Source of the DNA: Burkholderiaceae bacterium
Lineage (GTDB): Bacteria; Pseudomonadota; Gammaproteobacteria; Burkholderiales; Burkholderiaceae_C
NCBI GenBank assembly: GCA_031256125.1
Contig: JAIRRE010000309.1
Coordinates: 1 to 6,094 of the forward strand
Direction: 5' to 3'
DNA length: 6,094 bases
The translations under genes were made by a program, and so were the position numbers. Of the stretch, positions 1 to 5,670 are shown piece by piece; the first letter of the stretch is position 1, and each line of letters starts with the position of its first letter. Below the pieces are notes generated by a model. It was not told the origin of the DNA, made no database searches, and worked only from the letters and a program-made list of their open reading frames with translations.

Positions 1-1742
1 TCGATGGCGCTCTTGGTCAGCGGCATACCCGAACCGACATAGCTGCGTTTTTCACTGACCAGCGCCAGCGGCGCGCGCTCGCCGCAACGCAGGGTAAAGC
101 GCCCGGCTTGCGCGGTGTAGTTGGAACCCTGGTTCTGGTCCATGCCATCAAAAGCCAGCGTACAGCCGCCCAGCGGCACCGTGTCGCCGGGCGCCATGCG
201 CACGTCGTGCTCCACGCCATAGCCCTTGACCATCGCCACGCCGACCACGAACACCGCCACGCCCAGATGGCCGATCACCATGCCCAGGCCGGACGCGCCC
301 ACAGCTCCCAAGCCGCCGCCGCGCAAGCGCTGCGCGGCCCAGTGCAGGGTGCTCACCGTTACGCCCAGCGCCCCCAGCAACCCGACGGCCACCAGCGGAT
401 GCACCGCTCCATACACACGCGACAGCAGCAGCGGCAGCGCCACCGCGCCGATAACCAGCGCGACCAGCGTGGGGGCAATCCGGCGCAGCAGTGCGCCGCC
501 CTGGTCGCGTCCCCAGCGCAGCCAGATCGACACGATCAAGAGCAGCAGCGCGGGCAGCAACACCGGCTTCATGACGGCATCGAAATACGGCGCGCCGACC
601 GAGAGCTTGCCCAGTTGCAGCGCATCCATGACCAGCGGGTACAGCGTGCCCAACAGCACGCAGCCGCAGGCCACAACCAGCAGCAGGTTGTTAATCGCCA
701 GCGCGGTATCGCGCGAAAACAGCGCCGACGCTCTGGCCGCGCGCGCGGGCAGTAGTTGTTTGCCATGCCAGCCAACCAGCGCAATGCTGCCCAGCAGCAC
801 CAGCCCGATCAGCCCCAGCATGGTGATGCCGCGGCGCGGGTCGGAAGCGAAGGCGTGCACCGAGATCAGTACGCCTGAACGCACCAGGAAGGTGCCCAGC
901 AGCGAGAGCACAAACGCGCCGATAGCCAGCGTCGCCGTCCAGTAGGCAAAGCGCCCATGCAGGTCGCGCGCAATCTGCACATGCAGCAGCGCCGCCAGCG
1001 CCAGCCAGGGCATCAGCGAGGCGTTTTCCACCGGATCCCAGAACCACCAGCCGCCCCAGCCCAGTTCGTAATAGGCCCACCACGACCCGACCATGATGCC
1101 CAGCGACAGGAACAGCAGCGCCACCGCCGTGTAAGGCCGCACCCAACGCACCCAGTTGGCGGGTGCGCCGCGCCACAGCGCGGCCAGCGTCATGGCAAAC
1201 GGCACGGCGGTGCCGACATAGCCCAGGTACAGCAGCGGCGGGTGCGCGGCCATGCCGGGGTCTTGCAACAGCGGGTTCAAGCTCAGGCCCTCGGCAGGCG
1301 CGGGCGACAGGCGCATGAACGGATTGGAGGTAAACAGCACGAAAGCGCCGATGCCCAGGCTAACCAGCCCCAGCATACCCAGCGTGCGCGCCGCATAAAC
1401 CTCGTCGCGCCGGCGCAAACTGCGCAAGGTCACCAGGCTCCACAGCGCCAGCGCCGCCAGCCACAGCAGCATTGATCCCTCGTGCCCGCCCCACACCGCC
1501 GCGATGCGGTAAATCAGCGGCAAAGTGGTATGGCTGTTTTCCGCGACATACTGAATCGAAAAATCGAAATTCACGAAAGCCACTGCCAGCAGCACGATGG
1601 CGCCGAGCACGCCGGCAATCTGCCACAGCGCCGCCAGCGTCGCCAGCCGGGGCTGCGCCTTCGGCCCGATACCGCCCCAAGCCTGCACCGCGGCTGCTAC
1701 CACCGACAGGATCAGCAGCAACTGGCCCAATTCGCCAATCAT
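1..1742 (-). CDS. ccmF: CcmF, haem lyase subunit of cytochrome c maturation (C-terminus cut off)
   Basis: Start ATG at 1740-1742, in the ATGA overlap with the ccmE stop, with AGGGAGG (1749-1755) 6 bases upstream. The frame stays open to the left edge: 580 residues and two bases, of roughly 650 expected. A multi-pass inner-membrane protein with the WWD haem-handling signature WGWWFWDPVEN-like at about 229-246 (GWGGWWFWDPVENASLMPWL). His167 (in AHPPLLYLGYVG), His254, His296 (in SVHAFASDP) and His492 (in GHLGVAVF) fit the four conserved His of E. coli CcmF (173, 261, 303, 491). A periplasmic segment starts at about 506, and EKRSYVGSGMPLTKSAI near the edge matches the family's EKR...MP(M/L)T region. 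Known role: with CcmH it accepts haem from holo-CcmE and forms the thioether bonds in CXXCH. No frameshift was found in the hand translation. Unusual: Cys527 and Cys553 in the periplasmic segment. Confidence 0.96.
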   Translation of the reverse strand, partial: MIGELGQLLLILSVVAAAVQAWGGIGPKAQPRLATLAALWQIAGVLGAIVLLAVAFVNFDFSIQYVAENSHTTLPLIYRIAAVWGGHEGSMLLWLAALALWSLVTLRSLRRRDEVYAARTLGMLGLVSLGIGAFVLFTSNPFMRLSPAPAEGLSLNPLLQDPGMAAHPPLLYLGYVGTAVPFAMTLAALWRGAPANWVRWVRPYTAVALLFLSLGIMVGSWWAYYELGWGGWWFWDPVENASLMPWLALAALLHVQIARDLHGRFAYWTATLAIGAFVLSLLGTFLVRSGVLISVHAFASDPRRGITMLGLIGLVLLGSIALVGWHGKQLLPARAARASALFSRDTALAINNLLLVVACGCVLLGTLYPLVMDALQLGKLSVGAPYFDAVMKPVLLPALLLLIVSIWLRWGRDQGGALLRRIAPTLVALVIGAVALPLLLSRVYGAVHPLVAVGLLGALGVTVSTLHWAAQRLRGGGLGAVGASGLGMVIGHLGVAVFVVGVAMVKGYGVEHDVRMAPGDTVPLGGCTLAFDGMDQNQGSNYTAQAGRFTLRCGERAPLALVSEKRSYVGSGMPLTKSAI

Positions 1743-2176
1743 TGCGCGCCTCCCTGCGGGTGTATTTTGGGCGGCGTGTAGTTCTCGTCGTGTTTGGCCA
1801 GCACTTGGGTGGCCACCAGCGTGCCAGAGGCGTCGAGCTTGCCTTGCGCAATCGCGCCCTTGCCCTGGGCGAACAGGTCCGGCAGCACGCCGTGATAAAC
1901 CACCGGCACACTGTTCTTGCCGTCCATCAAGGTAAAGCGCACGTCCAGTCCATCAGCGGCGCGTTGCAGCGAACCGGGTTGCACCAGCCCGCCCACGCGC
2001 AGCGTTTCCTTGGCTTTGGCATGCGCGCCGCCCGTCGCAAGCTCGCTGGGGGTCACGTAAAACACCAGATTGCTGCGAAAAGCCTGCTTGACGAAAGCGC
2101 CCGCCGCGACCAGCAACACCCCAACCACCAGCAACAACAGCAAACGTTTGCGGCGCGACGTCAACACGGCGCTCAT
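1739..2176 (-). CDS. ccmE: CcmE, haem chaperone of cytochrome c maturation
   Basis: Complete, 145 residues. Start ATG at 2174-2176 overlaps the ccmD stop and has AAGGGGAG (2185-2192) 8 bases upstream. A basic N-terminus (RRKR, 8-11) precedes a single membrane anchor (about 12-29); the rest is the periplasmic OB-fold domain. The C-terminal AKHDENYTPP contains the haem-attaching His129 and the neighbouring Tyr133, matching the HXXXY motif of classical CcmE (His130/Tyr134 in E. coli). Known role: it binds haem covalently in the periplasm and hands it to CcmF/CcmH for attachment to apocytochromes. Because it has His, not Cys, at the attachment site it is the standard bacterial form. The stop overlaps the ccmF start by ATGA. 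Confidence 0.96.
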   Translation of the reverse strand: MSAVLTSRRKRLLLLLVVGVLLVAAGAFVKQAFRSNLVFYVTPSELATGGAHAKAKETLRVGGLVQPGSLQRAADGLDVRFTLMDGKNSVPVVYHGVLPDLFAQGKGAIAQGKLDASGTLVATQVLAKHDENYTPPKIHPQGGAQ

Positions 2177-2364
2177 AAAGACGGCTCCCCTTGCGCGGCG
2201 ATCTGCGCGCGCTGTATGCGCCGTGCGCGCACCCGCAGCGCCAGTTGTTCACCCGCAAGCGCCACCACCACTGCCGCAACACTGCCCCAGACATAGACGC
2301 CGTAGCGCCCCATTCGCAAAAACGACACCCAATCGGGCCACCACAAATGAAAAAATTCAGACAT
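2173..2364 (-). CDS. ccmD: CcmD, haem exporter small membrane subunit
   Basis: 63 residues, start ATG at 2362-2364 chosen because it has an AGAAGG Shine-Dalgarno and gives the usual CcmD length; an in-frame ATG at 2410-2412 would add 16 residues (including VRTGPVSAARRP) unlike the family. The protein shows the CcmD signature: aromatic N-terminus, then FLRMGRYGVYVWGS (about 15-28), a membrane helix to about 37 and a basic, Arg-rich cytoplasmic tail with RARRIQRAQIAAQ. Known role: a small inner-membrane protein needed with CcmABC to release haem-loaded CcmE. The stop overlaps the ccmE start (ATGA at 2176-2173), implying coupled translation. In many genomes ccmC comes directly before; here the next gene upstream is the cymA-like gene instead. 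Confidence 0.85.
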   Translation of the reverse strand: MSEFFHLWWPDWVSFLRMGRYGVYVWGSVAAVVVALAGEQLALRVRARRIQRAQIAAQGEPSL

Positions 2365-2365
2365 G

Positions 2366-2397
2366 ACCGGCCTTCTGGCGGCACTGACCGGGCCGGT
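2366..2397 (-). promoter_or_regulatory. Inverted repeat overlapping the ccmD ribosome-binding site
   Basis: On the minus strand ACCGGCC (2397-2391) can pair with GGCCGGT (2372-2366) around an 18-base loop. The 3' arm takes in the last two Gs of the likely Shine-Dalgarno AGAAGG (2376-2371) and ends one base before the ccmD ATG. Folding would hide the initiation site. The SD itself, 6 bases before the ATG, is what decides the ccmD start at 2364. Whether the hairpin acts in the cell is unknown. Confidence 0.45.
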
Positions 2398-2450
2398 ACG
2401 CACAGGAATCACAAGTTTTTTGTTCCACCATCACGGTCACGGCTGACAAA

Positions 2451-2462
2451 CGGGAACTCCCG
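2451..2462. repeat. Short inverted repeat, possible operator
   Basis: CGGGA and TCCCG with a 2-base centre (CGGGAACTCCCG) lie about 90 bases upstream of the ccmD start and about 20 bases downstream of the TATACT element. The size and place would suit a regulator half-site pair, but 5-base GC-rich arms arise often by chance and no known motif is recognised. Confidence 0.25.
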
Positions 2463-2548
2463 GTTCAATAAATAGGTTGGCGAGTATATGGCCTTGGTTT
2501 TTTCCCGCGCGCAGAACAAGGGCAGGAAAACAGTACCGGCCGCGACAG

Positions 2549-2575
2549 AAAAAGTGCGGCCCAAGGAAGGCCACA
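2549..2575 (-). terminator. Rho-independent terminator of the mtrA-mtrB-cymA unit
   Basis: On the minus strand TGTGGCC pairs with GGCCGCA (7 pairs, one of them G-T) around a 7-base loop TTCCTTG, followed by C and five Ts (2553-2549). This is the usual stem plus T-tract form. It lies 36 bases after the cymA stop and reads only in the minus direction. It would separate the conduit operon from ccmDEF. Confidence 0.75.
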
Positions 2576-2580
2576 GCAAG

Positions 2581-2606
2581 ACGGGCGCTGGCGTAGCAGC
2601 GCCCGT
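2581..2606 (-). other. Strong hairpin just after the cymA stop
   Basis: A perfect 10-base inverted repeat: ACGGGCGCTG and CAGCGCCCGT with a 6-base loop, starting 5 bases after the stop codon. The sequence after it on the minus strand is CTTGCTG, not a T-run, so alone it is a poor terminator. It more likely protects the 3' end of the conduit mRNA or assists the terminator 5 bases further on. Confidence 0.75.
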
Positions 2607-2611
2607 GCTCC

Positions 2612-3214
2612 TCACTCGTCTTCGTTCGGGTCGCGGTATTCCTTGGGCAGGTGATGGGCCACGCCTTTGTGGCAGTCGATGCAGGTCTGGCCATCGGCCT
2701 TGGCCTTCATGTGCTTGTTGAAGCGGGTTTCGCCTTGCTTTTCCTGGCTCATGGCGTCAAAGCTATGGCACCTGCGGCACGTTACCGAATCATTGGCTTT
2801 GAAACGCGCCCATTCTTCAGTGGCCATCTTCATGCGGCGTTTTTCAAATTTTGCCGGGGTATCGACCACACCGATGATCTCGCCCCAAACGTCCTCGGCC
2901 GCTTCCATTTTGCGATGAATTTTGCCCCCGAAACTGGGCGGCACATGGCAATCGGGACAGCCCGCGCGCACGCCAGAGGCATTCTTCCAATGAACGGTAT
3001 CTTTGTATTCCTTGAAGTTCCCCTGCATCGTGTGGCAACTGGTGCAGAACTCTATCGAGTTGGTCTGCTCGATCAGGAAGTTGAACCCGTCCCCGAAGAC
3101 GATCCCGGCGATGGCCCCAATGACGAGCAACGTCACTATTGAAGATCGCAGCGTGTGGTCTTTCCAGGTCTGCAACTGCCGTTGTACGAAGCCCGGCTTG
3201 TTTTGATCGCTCAT
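2612..3214 (-). CDS. cymA: NapC/NirT/CymA-family membrane-anchored tetrahaem cytochrome c
   Basis: Complete, 200 residues. Start ATG at 3212-3214 follows a strong AAGGAGG (3219-3225) with a short 4-base spacer. A short cytoplasmic N-terminus is followed by one membrane helix (about 24-41) that serves as uncleaved anchor. The periplasmic domain has four CXXCH motifs: CTSCH at 57-61, CPDCH at 86-90, CRRCH at 146-150 and CIDCH at 178-182. The first is CXXCHTM, with Met63 where the NapC/NrfH family has its characteristic haem-1 Met. Length and haem number match CymA/NapC/NirT. Known role: electron exchange between quinol in the inner membrane and periplasmic cytochromes. Its place as last gene after mtrA-mtrB argues for a CymA-like partner of the conduit rather than a NapC for nitrate reductase, and no nap or nir genes are visible. 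The C-terminus is acidic (DPNEDE). In an iron oxidiser it could run in reverse and reduce quinone; direction is not shown by sequence. Confidence 0.93.
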   Translation of the reverse strand: MSDQNKPGFVQRQLQTWKDHTLRSSIVTLLVIGAIAGIVFGDGFNFLIEQTNSIEFCTSCHTMQGNFKEYKDTVHWKNASGVRAGCPDCHVPPSFGGKIHRKMEAAEDVWGEIIGVVDTPAKFEKRRMKMATEEWARFKANDSVTCRRCHSFDAMSQEKQGETRFNKHMKAKADGQTCIDCHKGVAHHLPKEYRDPNEDE

Positions 3215-3240
3215 GATGCCTCCTTATCTTTGGTGGCCGC

Positions 3241-5649
3241 TCACTGGAACGAGTAGCGGTAGAGCAGATACAGCACGTTGACCGTATAGGTCGGCGCCTG
3301 CTGATTGGTCGGCAGCATGGATGTGGGCGTAAAGCCGTACTGGTACGCGTAGTAGTAATAGTCGTTGGACTTGAGCCGTTGATACAGCCAGCCAGCGGTG
3401 ATGCGCGAGTGCTTGTTCAAGTCATAGCTGCCGGTCAGTCGGAACTGGATTAGCTCGCTCTTGATGTCGGGCGTCGATCCGGAGTTGCCCACCGCAGGCG
3501 CAATGTTCGCCCCCAACGTCGTGTCGTAACTGGACCGGCCCAGCCCGTAACTCAAGTCCTCGGTAAGCTGGAGCTTGCCGCCTCTGAATTTTTGTTTGCC
3601 GTACACCCCGATCGAGGTATCGCGGTCGGTCAGGCTGTTGTACCAAAGATTGACCGGCGGTGCCATGGCGTTCTTGTCCGAAGCCGACAGCAGATCGCGC
3701 GACTGATCCTGCCAGCTCATGTAAGCGCCGAACGACATGTTCTCGGAAGCGGTGTAATCGGCGGAAAGATTGACGTTACTCGATTTGCCGTTCTGCACGC
3801 CCAGAGTGGAGTCGTAATAATCGTCTTTGGCATAGCGCCCGTCAAGGCCAAGGGTGAACTTGGGCGTCACCTGCCAGTCCACGCCGGCCTTGAGCGCATT
3901 TTCACGCCGGGAACCCTGGAACCAGGCCATCCAGCCGTAGTTCTCGAAACCCGAGCTGTTGCTCTGCATCGGGTTGTAGAACGACGGGTTGACGGTCGCC
4001 TTGCGATCGGCAAAGGTGTAACCCGCGTTGAAGCTGACCTTCTCGATGAGGTTCAACTTGTAGCTGGCAGTCAGGCTATTGTCGGTACTGTCGGGCACTT
4101 GCGCGCACGAGGCCACGGAGTAGTAGCCCGCATTGGCGGCCGACAGGCTGCCTTGTGCGTTGGCGGCCAGCGCGTTGTTGCACCACCGCTCAATGTGATC
4201 GTAGTTGTAGCTGAAGTTGAGCCGCTGGCGTTTATCGAGGCGGTAGGCCAAAGAGGCGTCGGCCTGTTCGCGCCGGTTGCTCATCGGCGCGTTGGTGACC
4301 GTCACCGGGGAGCCGCCGCCGATGGTCAGGAATTGGTAGGTGTTGACGGGAGTGTTGTTGTCGCGTTCGTTGTATTTGAAACCTACGTTCAGGTTGAGCG
4401 CTGGCGTGAACTCATGCGTCAGCCGGGCATCGGCGTGCTTGGTCAGCACTCGGCCATCGAGCGAATTGACCGGCAGCCCCGGCACGGTGTTGGGCGTGGT
4501 GGTGTAAGTGCCGCCGTAACTGGCGTCCTGCGTATTCAGGCCGAAAGACAGGCCGCCATTCAGCTTGGTCTTGGGACTGAAAATGTAACCACCGGTGAAA
4601 TTGAGCTGGTGGAACTGATTGCTCGGCGGCGTGCTCATGGTATCGGTCGGGAACGCGCTGCCGGGCGAAGCGCCCATCGCCGGATTGGGCGCAGCGGCGG
4701 TTCCGCCCGAGACGAACGGATTGGACCACGACAGGCCGCTGTAGTCATCGTGATAGAGCGAGCCGTAGTAGCCGAAACTGGCGTAGGCTTTTTTCCCGGT
4801 CCAGTTGAATGCCAAGTCAAAGTTGTCGGTGCTGGACTTGGTCGGATTCATCAGCATCTGGATACCCTGGCTGCCGTAATTGAATCCGCCCAAACTGGTC
4901 ATGTTGTACGCATCGGTGCCTGAGCTGATTAGCTTGGCACCCGACATGTCCAGGTGCTTGTAGTTGAATTTGACATCCCACTCGGTATTGAAGTTATAGC
5001 CGGCCTTGAAGGTGGTGTTTTCCCGCTGGTTATAGACGTTCAGGGAACGCAGCGATGCCAATTGCGTGGCCGTGAGATTGTGCGTACCCGCCGTGGTATT
5101 GATCACGCCGAAACTCGGCGGCAACGCGAACACGTTGCTGCCGGGCGATTGGTCATAAGGCGTTTGATAGCCGGTGGTGGTGTAGTGGCGCAGCTGGTCG
5201 AAATCCAGCCCGATCGACCATTGCCCCTGGACGGTTGCCGTGACGCCGATGTTGCGCGATGTGGTACCCAGGTCGGTGCCATAAGCCTGCCAGCGTACGT
5301 TGCCGCCGCGCTGGCAATAGCCGCTGCCGCCGCTGATGCTGAAATTGCCGATCCCGTAGCCGCCGGACCTGGCCATGCCGTTGTATTCGCCGAATTTGGG
5401 CGCCCCTGACGATACGTTGAGTGCACCGACTTCCAAATAGTTGGTCGGACAGATCAGCGCCTTGACGTCGCCATCGTCCTCGTCATCGGCGTCGTCGGTG
5501 GTTTTCCGGTCAGCGGTTTTCTGGTCGGCCGGTGGGGCGGCGGCGCTTTGTGCCGCCGCCAGTCCCGGGGCAATAAACAGGGCAAGCAAGGCGAGCTGCA
5601 CGGCTCCCGCCAGAACCTTTTCGGAGAAATCACAGGTACGCGTTTTCAT
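3241..5649 (-). CDS. mtrB: MtrB/PioB-family outer-membrane beta-barrel (decahaem-associated porin)
   Basis: Complete, 802 residues. Start ATG at 5647-5649 is preceded by AAGAGGAG (5660-5667). Residues 1-33 form a Sec signal peptide: basic start, hydrophobic core about 12-30, likely cleavage after AAA at 31-33. An acidic low-complexity stretch follows (about 42-61), then the barrel with many alternating, aromatic-rich strands, and Gly/Ser/Asn-rich loops. The C-terminus has a Tyr cluster (764-771) and ends in YRYSFQ, so the aromatic is penultimate rather than last. Known role of the family: a large barrel that sheathes the MtrA-type cytochrome so that electrons cross the outer membrane. It lies 21 bases after the decahaem gene and 26 bases before the cymA-like gene, so the three are probably one operon. 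It is longer than Shewanella MtrB (about 700 residues) and closer to PioB. The mature protein has four Cys (67, 112, 490, 515) and no N-terminal CXXC. MtoB, PioB or MtrB subtype is not resolved. Confidence 0.92.
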   Translation of the reverse strand: MKTRTCDFSEKVLAGAVQLALLALFIAPGLAAAQSAAAPPADQKTADRKTTDDADDEDDGDVKALICPTNYLEVGALNVSSGAPKFGEYNGMARSGGYGIGNFSISGGSGYCQRGGNVRWQAYGTDLGTTSRNIGVTATVQGQWSIGLDFDQLRHYTTTGYQTPYDQSPGSNVFALPPSFGVINTTAGTHNLTATQLASLRSLNVYNQRENTTFKAGYNFNTEWDVKFNYKHLDMSGAKLISSGTDAYNMTSLGGFNYGSQGIQMLMNPTKSSTDNFDLAFNWTGKKAYASFGYYGSLYHDDYSGLSWSNPFVSGGTAAAPNPAMGASPGSAFPTDTMSTPPSNQFHQLNFTGGYIFSPKTKLNGGLSFGLNTQDASYGGTYTTTPNTVPGLPVNSLDGRVLTKHADARLTHEFTPALNLNVGFKYNERDNNTPVNTYQFLTIGGGSPVTVTNAPMSNRREQADASLAYRLDKRQRLNFSYNYDHIERWCNNALAANAQGSLSAANAGYYSVASCAQVPDSTDNSLTASYKLNLIEKVSFNAGYTFADRKATVNPSFYNPMQSNSSGFENYGWMAWFQGSRRENALKAGVDWQVTPKFTLGLDGRYAKDDYYDSTLGVQNGKSSNVNLSADYTASENMSFGAYMSWQDQSRDLLSASDKNAMAPPVNLWYNSLTDRDTSIGVYGKQKFRGGKLQLTEDLSYGLGRSSYDTTLGANIAPAVGNSGSTPDIKSELIQFRLTGSYDLNKHSRITAGWLYQRLKSNDYYYYAYQYGFTPTSMLPTNQQAPTYTVNVLYLLYRYSFQ

Positions 5650-5670
5650 GATTCGTGGTCTCCTCTTGGG

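Larger units (their letters stand above)
2365..2548 (-). promoter_or_regulatory. Noncoding gap upstream of ccmD, probable promoter region
   Basis: These 184 bases after the terminator hold no convincing gene; the rows I counted are about 50% GC, against about 70% in ccmF rows. Because a terminator lies upstream, ccmDEF probably has its own promoter here. The best -10-like hexamer on the minus strand is TATACT at 2488-2483, but no good -35 box lies 16-18 bases before it, so no exact promoter is called. AT-rich stretches also occur near 2466-2474 and 2415-2421. Confidence 0.35.

Noticed and set aside
108..945. Two overlapping plus-strand frames (108-755, 226-945) rich in Gln, Arg, His or Ser, Pro, Thr
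   Set aside because: Both are antisense to ccmF, whose frame is unbroken and carries the WWD motif and conserved His; their composition is typical of mirror frames.
691..1911. Minus-strand frames at 691-1176 and 1360-1911
   Set aside because: They are out-of-frame shadows of ccmF and ccmE on the same strand; the true ccmF frame runs without a stop from 1742 to the window edge.
957..2296. Plus-strand frames at 957-1475 and 1472-2296
   Set aside because: Antisense to ccmF, ccmE and ccmD, with low-complexity Gln/Arg/His content and no family resemblance.
2365..2412. Upstream ATG (2410-2412) as the ccmD start
   Set aside because: It would add 16 residues unlike CcmD, while the ATG at 2364 has a good Shine-Dalgarno and gives the normal start of the protein.
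2409..2694. Small minus-strand frames in the gap between cymA and ccmD (2409-2615, 2437-2694)
   Set aside because: They run through the hairpin and terminator, overlap the cymA end, and show no domain, signal or conserved motif.
2651..3142. Plus-strand frame of 163 codons opposite cymA
   Set aside because: Antisense to a tetrahaem cytochrome with all four CXXCH motifs intact; nothing supports a second product.
2612..3214. Reading the tetrahaem gene as napC or nrfH
   Set aside because: The family is shared, but no nap or nrf gene is next to it and it closes an mtrA-mtrB cluster, so a CymA-like role fits better; the choice rests on context only.
3592..4923. Long plus-strand open frame (443 codons) opposite mtrB
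   Set aside because: It lies antisense to a clear barrel gene, has no recognised domain and no ribosome-binding site of note; high-GC genes often leave such open frames on the other strand.
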